A stretch of DNA of 64,000 bases from Epiperipatus broadwayi (GCA_028023455.1 JAQFVV010006272.1:4009127-4073126), one strand, 5' to 3'; shown: positions 25,501 through 38,185, counted from the stretch's first letter. Numbers and translations are program-made. Notes: a model not told the origin generated them from the letters alone.

Positions 25501-26846
25501 AGTAATTAAATAATACTCATATTTAAAATTATACGTATGAATAAAATTTGTATCATAACTTAAGTTAGCATTAAGTTAAATGTAAGATGGTAAGTGTAAC
25601 TTCTGATAACTGGCCTATAATTAGAATAGGTTATCCCATTAAAGACCATAAATAAAGTAAATGTATTAGAAATAAATTTAATATTTTGCGTATTGCATAT
25701 GATGGGATTAATCATTTTTTTAAAAAAAAAAAAAATAGTTAGTCAATAATTTTGAATAAAAGCTTCTACAAGGTTACCAAAATTTAATAAACAATGTATT
25801 GGTAATGAAATGTACTTTTAGTTAATCAATCCATATGATTGCATACAGGAGAAGTAGTAACCTCTAGTCCATAACCAAAAGAGTATACAGATTAATGTCA
25901 GTTATATTTTATATTTTTGTATTACTATGGGATTATTGAATAAATGTTCATATATTTTTTTTTGTGATAATAATAAATTATAGTCTTGTTAAAATTTGTT
26001 GTAGATTCATTTTTTTTGTTTTTATATGCTAAATATAAGTGTTTGCACAATATTTGCAAAACCTTTTCTTGAGTCCGAAATCATTCCAAATTCTTAAAAA
26101 CTTAATATACCAGATAAATAAAGTTAAGCAGATCGGAATATGTCATTATATTTTAGTTTAATGATAATTATTTATGGAGTTGAAAACTTAAGACTAAACA
26201 TTCACCTTTGTGTAAAAAAAAAAAAATGAATTTATTCCCAAACCATTAACTTTGGTTGCACATTATTCCATTCCCATTTAGTTAAATTGTCTAAGTAATA
26301 AATCTTAGTTATATTATTGTGTTGTCATGGATGATGGAAGGACACAAAAAGCACCCTTGTCTTTTTATTATTCTGACTGAGATTCTGAAAAAAAAAAAAA
26401 AGGCTGTGTTATTCAAAATTATACGTCATTATTGAATAGAATTATCATCTCTTTAAATAATATAGCAGTGGATATGAGAGATGAAGACACATTGAATTTA
26501 AGTAAAATAAATGTTTCCTATAGCCGACCAGAATGCCAGTCATATGCGACAACACAATACTGCCGAGCATTTCCTTACATGAAACAAAGAACCCTGAGAT
26601 TAATATTATTATAATTATTCTTTAAATTAATAAGTGATCAATTATTGTTGTTATTACAATCGTGGCATGGCTTAAGAGAATTGAATGTACAATTGTATTA
26701 TATGAAAAGTATTTTAGATCATATTGGAAAATTAATGGATATGTTGCTTTATTTTGGTTGCCTTAACAACAACCGGAAAAATTAGTGTCATGGGTGCAAA
26801 TTAATAATAAACTAATTAAAATTGGGTTAGAATATATATATATATG
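22577..26846. other. No supported gene
   Basis: AT-rich with A-runs near 22920, 23700, 24612 and 26216. Three less AT-rich pieces stand out: a short plus-strand frame at 24203-24313 beginning M-R-L-L-F-L-N-L and continuing through hydrophilic residues, with GTATGC inside its last codons; 25080-25340, with short open stretches in two frames; and 26432-26614, a 60-codon frame. None matches a family that I recognise. Confidence 0.4.
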
Positions 26847-27283
26847 CATAATTAATACACAATATAAACAAAAATAATTATACATTTTAATATGATCTTT
26901 ATAAATAATCATTTCCCATTTTATTACCTTATCTTTTAACTAATTTTATCAATATTTTATATTAATTTATTTTATATCACTTTGTTTTATTGTTTAAATA
27001 TTATTTAATATAATAATTATAACTTTAACATTTATTTTACTATTTAACGCACATTATTATCATTTTTCTTATACTATAAAATCAACTATAATATGTGTTA
27101 AATAGTAAAATAAATGTTAAAGTTATAATTATTATATTAAATAATATTTAAACAATAAAATAAAGTGATATAAAATATTGATAAAATTAATTAAAAGATA
27201 AGGTAATAAAATGGGAAATGATTATTTATAAAGATCATATTAAAATGTATAATTATTTTTGTTTATATTGTGTATTAATTATG
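26847..27283. repeat. Long near-perfect hairpin with ~190-205-bp arms
   Basis: Left arm 26847-27053 and right arm 27093-27283 are nearly identical inverted copies separated by a 39-nt loop. The main difference is about 16 extra bases in the left arm near 26965 (a local duplication of TTTTATAT sequence). The arm ends pair CATAATTAATACACAATATA with its complement. It is almost pure A/T and non-coding. The low divergence suggests recent formation or gene conversion between arms. It adjoins the dispersed repeat at 27290-27430. Confidence 0.9.
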
Positions 27284-27289
27284 TTTATC

Positions 27290-27430
27290 AATATGTGGAT
27301 AAGTGTAATAATTATATATTTGAATATTGTAGCTCTGATGATGATGTCAGGACAACTATTAGTATAATACAAATAATACAAATAAAAGTATTGATAAAGT
27401 GTATTAAAAGGTGTAAATGGTATGATATGT
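27290..27430 (+). repeat. Dispersed repeat with hammerhead-like core, copy 2
   Basis: Inverted relative to 22375-22511. The flanks are well kept (TGGATAAGTGTAATAATTAT, TTTGAATATTGTAGCTCTGA), but the second-stem region is shortened to GATGTCAGGACAACTATTAG. The hammerhead-like stem is therefore lost, and an extra AATACAA duplication is present. Where copy 1 has its microsatellite, this copy meets the long hairpin. Confidence 0.7.
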
Positions 27431-27632
27431 TATAATAGAAATCAATACATAGGAAAAGAAGAAGTAGAAAATTTTGCATAAAAGTTTGTTTCAACTTCTT
27501 AAATGATTGTGTTACTAATTTTAAGTGAAGTTGTAAAATTTGCCATGCCCCCTTCTCTTTGTTAAACAACTCAGTGTAGTTAGATGATGTAAACCGCTAT
27601 AACATCATAAGATCACCATCTTATGCTTACAC

Positions 27633-28202
27633 AATCTATTAACAAAGTAGCAACTTTCTCCGTACAATATTGCTACCTATTGCAAACCATAGTAATCAAT
27701 GGATGATAGAAGATTAATACATAAAAATCACTATCAAATGCCTACTCATCCAATACTCTCAAACTAGTTTCTAGCTTATGAAAAAATAATGGCCATGTGA
27801 TGTTGCAGTGGTTTAATACCAATCCTATACTAAGGATGTTGTTGACTATTCCTATTGAAAAACCAAAGACACCAAAATATGTAGAGACTGAACTGGATTT
27901 ATATCAGTATGATTATACAAACAAATTAGCTTTGATTGAAAAAGTTATTATTTTCAGTTTGGGCTTTATACTTAACTAAAAACGTAAAAGATGGCTGCCT
28001 ACTGGAAGGATGCATTAGATTCAAAGATCTAGGAGTAGTGCCCTCAGATCCAAGCCTCCTCGCTGCTAGTCTGGGGCTATCAGATGAATAGGCATTAGGT
28101 AGAGAATTTGATACACTAATCTTCTATCATCCATTGAATACTATGACTTGCATTAGACGGCAATTATTTTATGAAAAAAGTTGCCACGATGTTAATAGAT
28201 GA
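27633..28202. mobile_element. Element with ~135-bp terminal inverted repeats
   Basis: Left end 27633-27770 and right end 28070-28202 are imperfect inverted copies sharing ATCTATTAAC, GCAACTTT and AATGGATGATAGAAGATTA, and AATGCCTA(C/T)TCATC. The ~300-bp interior has a 60-codon plus-strand frame (27797-27979) that I do not recognise, and a less AT-rich patch (27990-28075). It may be a non-autonomous DNA transposon. No target duplication is evident. Confidence 0.7.
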
Positions 28203-30029
28203 TGTTTTAAGTTTTTATTAGTAGTCAAAAAGTGTCAGATAATAAATGAATGCAGATTACTTTTGGTATTTATTTACTTTTTGAAATTATTTACAAAATC
28301 TTCAAAAATCGTCTACCTATAAACAAGAATAAAATTAAAATTATCTTTAATTTGAATATATAAATTAAAAATTTTCTTTGTTAAACTAGATAAAAATCTT
28401 ACACAACAGTAATACAAAAAAGACCGATTTAACTACAAGATATCAAATTAATGGTGACATACGGCTGTAAATTATAAATCTTAAAGGATACGTGGATTGT
28501 ATTGGGAATTTTAACTGCTCTAGAAACTCTTTCTTCGATGTTTGGAAGAAGATTAAAATTCTCTGCAATGACAACTCTTTTCTCTCTCGCTCGTTCTCTT
28601 TTTAATCACCATACAAGTCGCCAATTTTTAACTTAGTATTGATTGCCCTTCTCTAAGGTCATTTTTTCGAAGAACTCAGATGTCTTTAAAAAAGATTGTT
28701 TAATTTAAACTCGGAAATTTGTTTTGATTTGTTTGTTTCTGTGTGTGTGTGTGTGTGTATGTGAGGTTTCGTTTTACATATAAAAATAAAAGTTTTTTTG
28801 AATTGCTTTTACTCTCTTTAAATTATTTGATATTATATATTAGATTACCATGGTAACAATTTTATTTTAAATTATAGATCTTTTGATCATAAAAACTGCT
28901 CACAATTCTTTAGTGTACATTAAATATTGTACAAGTGAATTCCTTTTATATTATACATTTTTATAAAGTTTTATATATATGATTATTTATTTAATTTTAT
29001 TATTTATCAAATTTTAATATTTGAAGAAAAAAAAAAATAGATTCGTGTATGAAATCGCATGTTTCTTTTGAAGAAAATAACTTTTTTTTTTAAACTTGAA
29101 TTTTTTTTTTTTCAGAATATTATTGTAGTTTATACAACTGCTAGTCATATTCAAATTATAGTTATCTTTATAGAAAGAATTATTTTTTATTATAAATCTT
29201 TATCAAACAAATCTCAATATGACAGTATTACTTATATTAAAAATATGATTATTATATGAATATAATATACCGAAAGAAAAATATGGTTCTTTTTATGCAA
29301 TGATTAATAAATAAATAATAAAAAAGAAAGACCCCAAAATCTTTGGACTTATTAATGACAGTTTGTTTATGTTTTTCCTTCTAACGCTTTAGTCAAGTAT
29401 CTCAAAATTATGAGCACTTTACTGTTTTATTAAAATAAATGCATTTACATTATGGGCAATGAACAAGTAATGCATACTATTAAGACAATAGAGATATTAT
29501 TTGAAAGAAATTTTATGCTTTAGTTATTGCAGCTTTTTTTACATATGTAGTTGTATTAATGTCAATTATAAATAGTGTTTTCATCGGAGATCTGCATGAG
29601 TTCTTTTTCTTTTGCATAAAATAGGACACAGTATATCTACATAGTATTATTATTTTATAATTTAAATGTAAAATATGATTTGTAATTCACTAATACTGCT
29701 AATATTAAAGCAATTTTATATAATTAAATGAATTGAATCTATGTGTAGTGATGTTTAAAATATTAATGAAGATGTGAAAAAAAATGGTTGTCAGAAGCAG
29801 CTACTCAGATTCCTTGATCTGGTGAACCAGATTCCAAAGTACTCAGATGAAAAAATTTGATATAAAATATGGTCATGATTCACATTACTGAAAAAAGAAA
29901 AAATGAGATAAATATATTAAGTTCAAATTATATACACTAAACAATATGTAAACATTGAAATAATAAATATCTCTTAGTCTCAATAGAACTTACAAAGTTT
30001 TAGGAAATTTTCAGATTTTAAGTTTTTAG
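28203..30029. other. No gene recognised; (TG)n at 28741-28758
   Basis: AT-rich spacer. Contains a short (TG)n run at 28741-28758, a CT-rich patch at 28590-28610, and a small imperfect inverted repeat (GATCTGG/CCAGAT) at 29816-29836. The 29059-29259 frame is Phe/Ile/Tyr-rich and unconvincing. Confidence 0.5.
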
Positions 30030-30159
30030 ATTTCAAGCCATTTTTTTTTTTCACGTGTCAAAGCATTGGCCAGGAAGCGAACCTGCAAACCTGGGACAAC
30101 TGCTTGAAAAGCAGATGTGCTGATCACTCTGCCACCAATGCTTAACTATTTCAAGACAT
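30030..30159 (-). mobile_element. tRNA-derived retroposon (SINE or tRNA retropseudogene)
   Basis: On the minus strand, 30062-30141 folds like a tRNA. A 7-bp acceptor stem AGCATTG/CAATGCT closes it. It has an A-box-like GGCAGAGTGATCAGCAC, an anticodon-type arm CTGC-TTTTCAA-GCAG (TTC in the anticodon position), and a T-arm GCAGG-TTCGCTT-CCTGG with one mismatch. The variable region is about 12 nt, longer than normal. A short GACACGTG tail and a run of A follow. The whole is flanked by 12-bp direct repeats, ATTTCAAGCCAT (30030-30041) and ATTTCAAGACAT (30148-30159), with one mismatch. Together these show retroposition of a tRNA-like transcript. It is not a functional tRNA gene in this form. Confidence 0.85.
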
Positions 30160-33100
30160 TTTTATTTAAAATTATAAAGTTAAGCACAAAGAAAAACAGT
30201 ATATAAATCTATCCTAATAAGTTAGTTATAAGTTGTGATTATAATAGGACAATGCTTAAATATTTTATAAACCAAAAAAACATCATATAACTTCAACATA
30301 CACAATGCCCCTCCCCCTCTCTCTCTCTCTTTTTCCCACTATAATACTACTATCTATTGTAAACTCTTGAAATCAATAAATATTAGTTAATAGTGCTTAT
30401 TAAATCCATGTTTAGGCTATTCTAATTATATCTTCAGTCTATATTTTAATTTATTATCTTCATCAGTAAAAATGTTGAACCTGGATCTATTATGCCTCCA
30501 TCTTACGTAAGCTTTCATCCAACAGCCACTTGTATTTGCTCTACCATAAATTTATCAGTCTGATATTGAAAAACAATTTAATATTTTGAAGTTAAGAATG
30601 CTTCCTTGCACAATTGAGTAGTTCTAATAACAGTTTATTTATATATATATATATTAGTGTCCTCAGTTTTATAATAATTGGATATGAACCATGTAATAAT
30701 GCAAATTAAATTTGAATGTCAGTTTGATAGCTTGATAATAATAAAAAGATAAAAGATAATTGTTGGTTAAAAGGTACATTAAGACTGATAGATTTTATTG
30801 CATTAGACTAAGTCTAAACTACTCTAGAGATATATTTAGATAAGATAGCATTAATTTGGATTTAATAAGCTAGCATCTATTAAAATTACTGTAGTTTACA
30901 ATATGTGACAGCACCGGAATAGAATATAAAGAGAGTTATAAACTTAAGCATGGTTTCAATAGAACAAATATATTTCATGGTATAAAATGTATTTAAAGGA
31001 CACTGTAAAAAAGTGAAAAATTGAAACTTTTTACTGAGAAGAAAGTGTAAATGTAGAATGTAATGAGAAATTGCAATTATGTAAATTATTTAAGCTTTTC
31101 AAAAAAAGGTTTGCTCCAGAAGAAGTTTTAAAAAAATCAACTAAATATACCAAAGGACTAGCATAAGGTATATGTTGATATTGTATTTTAATGATCGCAA
31201 TCACAAAATTGATCTTTAATGTTTTTATTTATGTCTCAATTTTTTTTTATTGGAAACAATGTTCATACTTGCTTAAGAATGGATTTTGTTTGTGCAGTAT
31301 GATAATAGAAAGATATTATGGTTTAGAAAAAATTAGTAACAAATTTAAAATTGAAAGTGACTTGGTATGTATCCATTTTAATGCCAAAACAGAAACTAGC
31401 TACATTAAATAAAATACTTGATCACTGAAAACCTACTCTGTCAGAGCTTCTATTAATAAATAACTACTTCAAACAAAATTTGAAGAACATTTTAATATCT
31501 GAATTATTTATAATTATATAAAGAACCAAACATTGAAACAATTTTTTAATGATTTATATTTTTAAAGGTATTTCTAGTTTCAAGTCAATTCAGCTTTTTG
31601 TTTTGTTGGGAATATGTTTTATATTTATCTTTGTTTTAATTTTTGTTAATATTACACTTCTAGTAATAAAACAAAAAAATTATATAGTTTAATTGTTTTC
31701 AATATTTAGATTATGTAGCAATTTTGAATATACATATAACATTTTCACACAAAAAAATTGCATTAAAATATTTAGTTGTAAATTATATAATATACTTATG
31801 ATATGCAATTTGTTAATGGTAAATAATATATAAAAGATATTATTAAAATAAAATAATTTATAAAATATAAGTTGTATAAATAAATAAATATTTACAGTTG
31901 TGTTTTTGATTATTTTCCAATTATATTTCAATATAATTTTGTACTTAGCATGTAAAGTGAAAAAAAAGATAATTTGGTACTTGTGTATTATACTGTCAAC
32001 CAAACTCAGCAGCTATTTCTTAAATAATTATACACTTTCAGGGACATACAATAAATCATTCAAATAAAATGACTGAAAACAAGTGATTACATTCAATATT
32101 TACAATTTTATTTTTATTATTTTAAAAAAATTAAAATTTCTGTAAAAACTAATTATAATTTTAACCTTTGGAAATACTCCACTACAATGCTGCTCTGTTT
32201 GAAGATGATCACAAATTTTCAGAATTTTGATAAAATGGTAGAGGCAAAAAAATGATGCTGACTTTAAACAATGTATGAAAATGGTTTGAGCATATCGGTG
32301 TTTAGAAGTTGTAAGATAAATAAAATTGAAATAAACATTCTGAATGAAATTTATAATCCATTCATTAATTTTTTAAACTTAACAACAACATATATTTAAT
32401 ACAACAAAATTAATAAAAAACATAATCAAATAATTGCAGGGCTCCTGAAACTATATAATTAAAAAAAGGCTGCTGAGCTTGGTTGATGGAATAATAAACA
32501 AGTACTATAATTTTTAGTATTAATTTAAATATTTAATTAAATAAATTGTATTACTTCACATATAAAATCCAAAATAAGTATATTTTTTCCAATAGAACAT
32601 AAAAATTGTACCTGACAAATAAATAAAAAAATTTCCAATATTCTATAAAATGAAATTTTTTTCTCAATTCTTAAAAATGCCAAGAACTTTATATCTTAAT
32701 TCTAATCATTGCCAAATTATGTATGTATCCAAATCACTACTTTATAACTTTACTTGACTTTTACACACTTCTTTTTTGTAGTCATATTTTTATACATAAT
32801 ATTTTGTTTTTTAAACATATGAGACAGTTCTGTGTAAAACTAAAATCATAATTCTAACTCATTTCTCACTAGAATGCTTTGTTTAATTTCATTAATTTGT
32901 AGACTGGCATACTTAATAACCAAAGTATTCCTGGATTAATTTTATGCTGAGAAAAATATTAAGGAAGAAATATCACTTTGGATAATTGAATGGAATTATT
33001 ATGTTTTTAAACACTTACTTGCATGCTCAAACATCTTATGACTTTCTAAGAAACTAATGATATAATTTTGGAAGATGTTGTAGGACAATTTTTGATACTA

Positions 33101-33286
33101 GGGTGCCACCAAAATTTCACAACAAAATGAAAAACAACAATTCATTCACAGTACTTATAAAAGTGTTGATTATTTTATTGAGTCCACATAAAAAAATTCA
33201 TTGAAAATTCTTAAAAATGCAGAGTTTTTTTACAAAGAACATATATAACTATTCCAGATATTTTGTCTGCAAAATAAATTATGAAA
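30160..33286. other. No gene recognised
   Basis: AT-rich, with a C/CT-rich patch at 30307-30330 and (TA)n near 30640. The longest frame (31689-32003, minus) is rich in Ile, Tyr, Phe and Leu and has no recognisable domain. Confidence 0.5.
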
Positions 33287-33900
33287 ATGGTGTAAAACCA
33301 TATACAAATATTTTTTACAAATGTATGGCATCAAAATAAGTCCATGTTTTCATTTTGGGTTTAATATTAACATGTACAAGTACTTATTGACAAAAAATAA
33401 TAATAATAAAACAAAATAAATTATTGAATCAATATAAATACATGGACTTCAGTAAAATAAATGTAAAAACAGATAAATTAACCTAAAATAAAAACATATT
33501 CAAATACTTATCAAAAAACATGGCCACATAATAATTGCAAAAAAAATTACAATTTATCAAATATTAAATTTGAAATTAATACTACAATTAACAAATAAAA
33601 CATTTTTAAAAAATCACATTTTATCAACACTGAACCAACATAAAAACATGAACAAATATTTATCAGCAAAATAAATTATTAAATAAAACAAACAAAACTT
33701 TAAAACAAATTTTATCTTTAGTTAGCACAGATACTTATCAAATATACAGTGACAAAATAAATTGTTAAGCTAATGTAAAAACATGTACAAATACTTATCA
33801 AAAAAACATAATGGCATATGATGTGAAAAAAAAAATAGCAATTACAGTTTAACAGATATTAAAATTGAAATTACAATTAATTAAATAAGCCATTAAAAAA
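33287..33900 (+). repeat. Degenerate tandem repeat, ~80-145-bp spacing
   Basis: The string AAAAACATG(T/A)ACAAATACTT, followed by ATCA and A-rich sequence, recurs at about 33287 (partial), 33370, 33495, 33640 and 33775. It is followed by similar AAAATAAATTATT or ATTACAATT blocks. Units are poorly conserved, so this is an old, decaying array. Confidence 0.6.
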
Positions 33901-34110
33901 ATTCAAATTTTATTGAAACTATTACTTTGATTTTTTAAAATTAAATAGATTTTTTTATTACCTCAAAGCATTGAAGATTGTGTTCCACTTTATAGCATGG
34001 CCTGAGAGAAGAAAAAATTGGCATGGATTATCTTCGACTGTGTGATGTCAAAAAAAGAAAAAATATATATAAAGTTATGGTCAAACTCTTGTTTATTTAT
34101 ATCAAAAATT

Positions 34111-34840
34111 TAATATTTATTAAGGCTATAACCTTAAGACTCTGTGCCCCAAAAAATGACAATAGAGACTTCTGCAAATCTTTAACACAAGATTTATTTA
34201 AAATACAGGAGTGGCCATTCTTATCTAAACCTACTTTCTAAATAAATAGGAGAATCTAAAGTATTTTGATTTGAGAGTGTAAGGCTATTCAATACCTCAC
34301 TAATTAAGTCCACAAATTCTATAACACATTAACATTCATGAAGTCTTTTGATTTACAATGAGTCAATGTTGAGATCTTATGCTTAGAAATCTATTAAGAT
34401 AATATAAAGTTGTAATAATTACATTTATAAAGAGCATACCCATAACTTAAAGTAATATTTATTAAAGCCTACTGTCATTTTTTCAGGCACATAGTCTTAA
34501 GGTTATAGCCTTAATGCAATTTATAAATATAATTATTACAAGTTTATATGATCTTAATAGATTTCTAAGCATAAAATCTCAATACTGACTCATTGTAAAT
34601 TGAAAGATTTCGTGAATGTTAATGTGTTATAAAATTTGTGGACTTAATCAGTGAGATATTGAATAGCCTTACGCTTTCAAATCAAAATGCTTTAGATTCT
34701 CCTATTTATTTAGAAAGTAGGTTTAGATAAGTATGGCCACTCTTGTATTTTAAATAAATCTTGTGTTAAAGATTTGCAGAGGTCCCTACTGTCATTTTTT
34801 CAGGAGCATAGTCTTAAGATTATAGTCTTAATAAATATTA
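34111..34840. mobile_element. Foldback element with ~320-bp arms
   Basis: Left arm 34111-34433 and right arm 34519-34840 are inverted copies (for example GGACTTAATCAGTGAGATAT on the right against its complement on the left). The ~85-bp spacer itself repeats the terminal sequence TACTGTCATTTTTTCAGG(C/A) and ACTTAAAGTAATATTTATTA, so the locus looks like two oppositely oriented units sharing their ends. A solo, more divergent unit lies at 58660-58945. The 34023-34241 frame crosses into the left arm and is not a gene. Confidence 0.8.
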
Positions 34841-34924
34841 CTTTAAGTGACAAGTATGCGCTTTATAAATATAATTATTATCAAAAAGTTTTAAAAACAA
34901 ATTAAAGTGAAGAAAAAACACATC

Positions 34925-35390
34925 CATCAATTTATCTATCTAGCCACTTATCCATCCATCTATTCATCTATATGCCTATTTATTGACCTGCATCTATCTA
35001 CTTACATACCTATATATTTATCTATATATTGAGCTATATACATTAATATTGATCTATCTGTCTAAATATCTACCTACATATCTAGCTATATATGCATCTA
35101 TCTACCTACATATCTATATCTATATACAATTAAATTTTATCTATCTACCTATTTACCTATATTATATGCTCATCTATGTATCTATTTATCTCTGTTACAT
35201 TCTATTTACTTATCTACCTGTAATATCTACCTACCTACCTACCTATCTATCTATTTTTATCTGCCTCTTTATCTGGTTATCCCTCTACTTTATCTATGTA
35301 CACACCTATTTATCTATCTATCTTTCATCTTTTTCTGTTTATCTATTTTTCTTTCTAACTACATACATATCTATCTTATAGATAGTTAGA
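34925..35390 (+). repeat. Degenerate (TATC)n / (TACC)n tetranucleotide tract
   Basis: About 450 bp of imperfect TATC, TACC and TATT repeats ending in a short palindrome (CTATC-TTA-GATAG) near 35371. Because the repeat is pyrimidine-rich and stop-poor it opens a 132-codon frame at 34983-35381 composed of Tyr, Leu and Ile. That frame should not be annotated as a protein. Confidence 0.9.
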
Positions 35391-37154
35391 TAGTCAAATA
35401 GCTAATAAATGCATGGAAAGATGGGTTACTAAATATTTAAAAAGATAGGTGGTGTTATTTTTCCGCCACTTTGATTTTTTTTTTTTTTTGCTGCCTTAAT
35501 ATGAAGAATTTTACCAAAAAAATTTATTTGTTCCTCTTGCTTTATTTAATGTTTACCCTTAGTACTGTTTTATAGATCTCATGTGCAAAATGTCTAGTGT
35601 TGTTTAGCAGTTGTTTGTGTCAACAAGGTTTGGAGAGCCCTTGCTTCTAAAACGGTACTCAACTGAACACATGAATGTTATTATTATTATTTCTTAATAG
35701 GACTTTTTTTACACACTATATTCCATAAGAATAAACATAGACGAAATTAGTAAACTGACATGCATGGAATTAATGAATTTACTAGACTTTGACAAAGAAT
35801 TTTTTTATGCAACTATTCAATAAATTGTGGAATTTTTTTTATTTTAATAAAAAAAGTTTTTATTATGAATTTGAATAATAAAAAAAATATTCAAATTGAA
35901 TATTATAGTTACAAATTATCAAATTAGATATGTAATTCAGATTGTCTTGGAGAGGATGGCATCAAATATACTTTAACAGTCAGCATGTAAAAAGCTACTG
36001 TTTCTTAATATATTTATAAGTAGAACAATAGTCATAAACTAATATTAACCAAATTCCACAAAAAAAAATTTAACCGAATGATTGATCCAAAGTATTTATC
36101 AATAGATTTGAAGCTAAAAAATAGCTGTTACAATCTATTATCAGTATGTTGATAATGCCATTCATATAACAAAATTTTTAAAATTGTTTCACTGTTCTTC
36201 TCTATTTATATATAATTTTTATTTAAGTATGTTTTAGTTTTTACCTTCATATAATTACTTATAAAGTATTGTTATTTACTATATATAATTTTTTCTAAAA
36301 AAAAATTTACTTCTCATTTTATTTTACATATATATTAAACAAGAATTTTATAAATGCGATTACTTTAATTATTTAAATTAGAGCAGGAATTCATTCTATT
36401 TATTCTTCTTCATTATTATATATTGTAAATTTGAGTAATCGTGGAAAATTAGTCGTCAGTGTCCAAAGATTACGCGAATTTGCAATAAATATTTTTAAAT
36501 AAAGTAAAGGAGATCTTTTGACTTCTTTTTGATCTCTTAAATGAACAAAACTGGATAAATTTTTGATATACAACTTCATAGGTTCTTGTTATTGCAGTTG
36601 TTATTTTATGTGATTATTTAGCTGTGCATCAATTTGAATTCAAGAAATATTGTGATCTTTTTTCTTAGTGTATTGATAATTCTTAACTGGAATAACAGGT
36701 GAGTTTTCTTGAAGTAGGATGAATATTGTGAATCTTTCTCTTTTTTTGTATGTAATATTTATGATTACTACAGACAAAATTAGGTTATGGTCTTTTATTC
36801 TCAGAAGGTTATAAAGTTATCAGCCAAAGCAGCAGTTGGTGGCAACAGACATAGAATTCTAAGAATCTTCTGATTGCAAATACAGGCTGTCATTTAATGG
36901 CAATCTTTATTTAGGCACTTATAACTGTAGATCACTTTCAAATAAAGAAAAATTATATAAATTGAAAAATATTAAACATATGCTACCCCAACTTATTTAA
37001 AATATAGTATGTTTTTAAGAAGGGAGAAAGCAATTAATAATTTGACTAAGAAAGTTTTGCAGCTTTTTCTAATATATATAAATACAATTACACCCGAAAA
37101 CCACAGAATATGGATATACTTTCATTAAATGGTTTTTGTCTAAAGTGCATCTTG
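35391..37154. other. No gene recognised
   Basis: AT-rich spacer. A slightly less AT-rich piece at 36815-36900 has no open frame. No repeats were followed here. Confidence 0.5.
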
Positions 37155-37345
37155 GGATCATTCATTTTTTTCACATGACTTTGATCATATGTTTATGATT
37201 AAATTTCTCCACAATGTATTAAAAGTGAGTAGAAACCAGTTCCTACCTTGCGTGAGAGTGGTATAGTGAAAATTACACTATAGAAATATTATTTATTAAG
37301 TGGAAATTATCTCTAGACTAATGAATGACTAATAAAAATTATTAA
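37155..37345 (+). repeat. Solo half of palindromic family P2
   Basis: This matches 19995-20170 in the same orientation. Shared strings include TTTATGATTA, GTATTAAAAGTGA, GTGAAAATTACACTA(T/C)AGAA and CTAATGAATGACTAATAAAA. The inverted left arm found at 19.8 kb is missing, so this is a single unit. Confidence 0.8.
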
Positions 37346-38185
37346 CAGAATATGAAGTTTTAAACACTATTTTAATTAATATTTCTAAAACTTCTTAAAT
37401 ATATTTTTCCACTTGCAATATTAACTTGATAATATATATAGAAGTTAGTATGTGCATACACGAAAAACAAAATGAGAACAAAACAATTCATCAAGAAATC
37501 TATATTTATTAAAAAGCTTATTTGCAATAAAAATTTACTGCATGTGTGTTGAGCGAATTGTTTCCGTAGTAACTAAATTGTTCATATATAATGTCGCAAA
37601 TAATTGGCCTTATTAAAACGTTAACGTGAATTTAATTTTTACTTTGAACCAAGCTATTTGAAAATGAACAAACTAGCATTGCGTTGCAATAATTATTCAG
37701 TAATTATATCTCAAATTTTTGCTCTTAACATTTCTAATAAAATAAACTTAAGTAACAATTTCTCTCTAGTAATCGCCGAATAATAAAATCAAAATTAAAA
37801 TTGCAATAGACTATTCCCATGTGCTAAATCAGTTTTTAAATGTAAAGTTTTATTTAACCAAATTAATTAAAAATCCTTTTTTTTTTTTCAAAAATTTAAA
37901 GCAGCATGTTATAGTAAAAGATAAAACTGTCTATAAATAAACCACTACAAGGTAAAAATCTTCATAGAAGATCATCGGCTGTCCAAATGATGGACAGCGC
38001 TTCCATTTTTATTCTATTCTCTACTTAAGATTAGCTAAATATTCATTTACTGACTAACATTTGAATGATTAGCTAGTTGGCTTCGGGTCACTAATTTCCA
38101 AAGCAATCCTAACTTTGATTAAAACCTACAAAGCTTTTCAAATTTAACGCATACCAGTATTTGCCTGAAGATTTGTCTTTATGTA

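Noticed and set aside
34983-35381. 132-codon open frame, the longest in the window
   Set aside because: It is the translation of a degenerate TATC/TACC tetranucleotide tract, composed almost only of Tyr, Leu, Ile and Ser, and has no domain.
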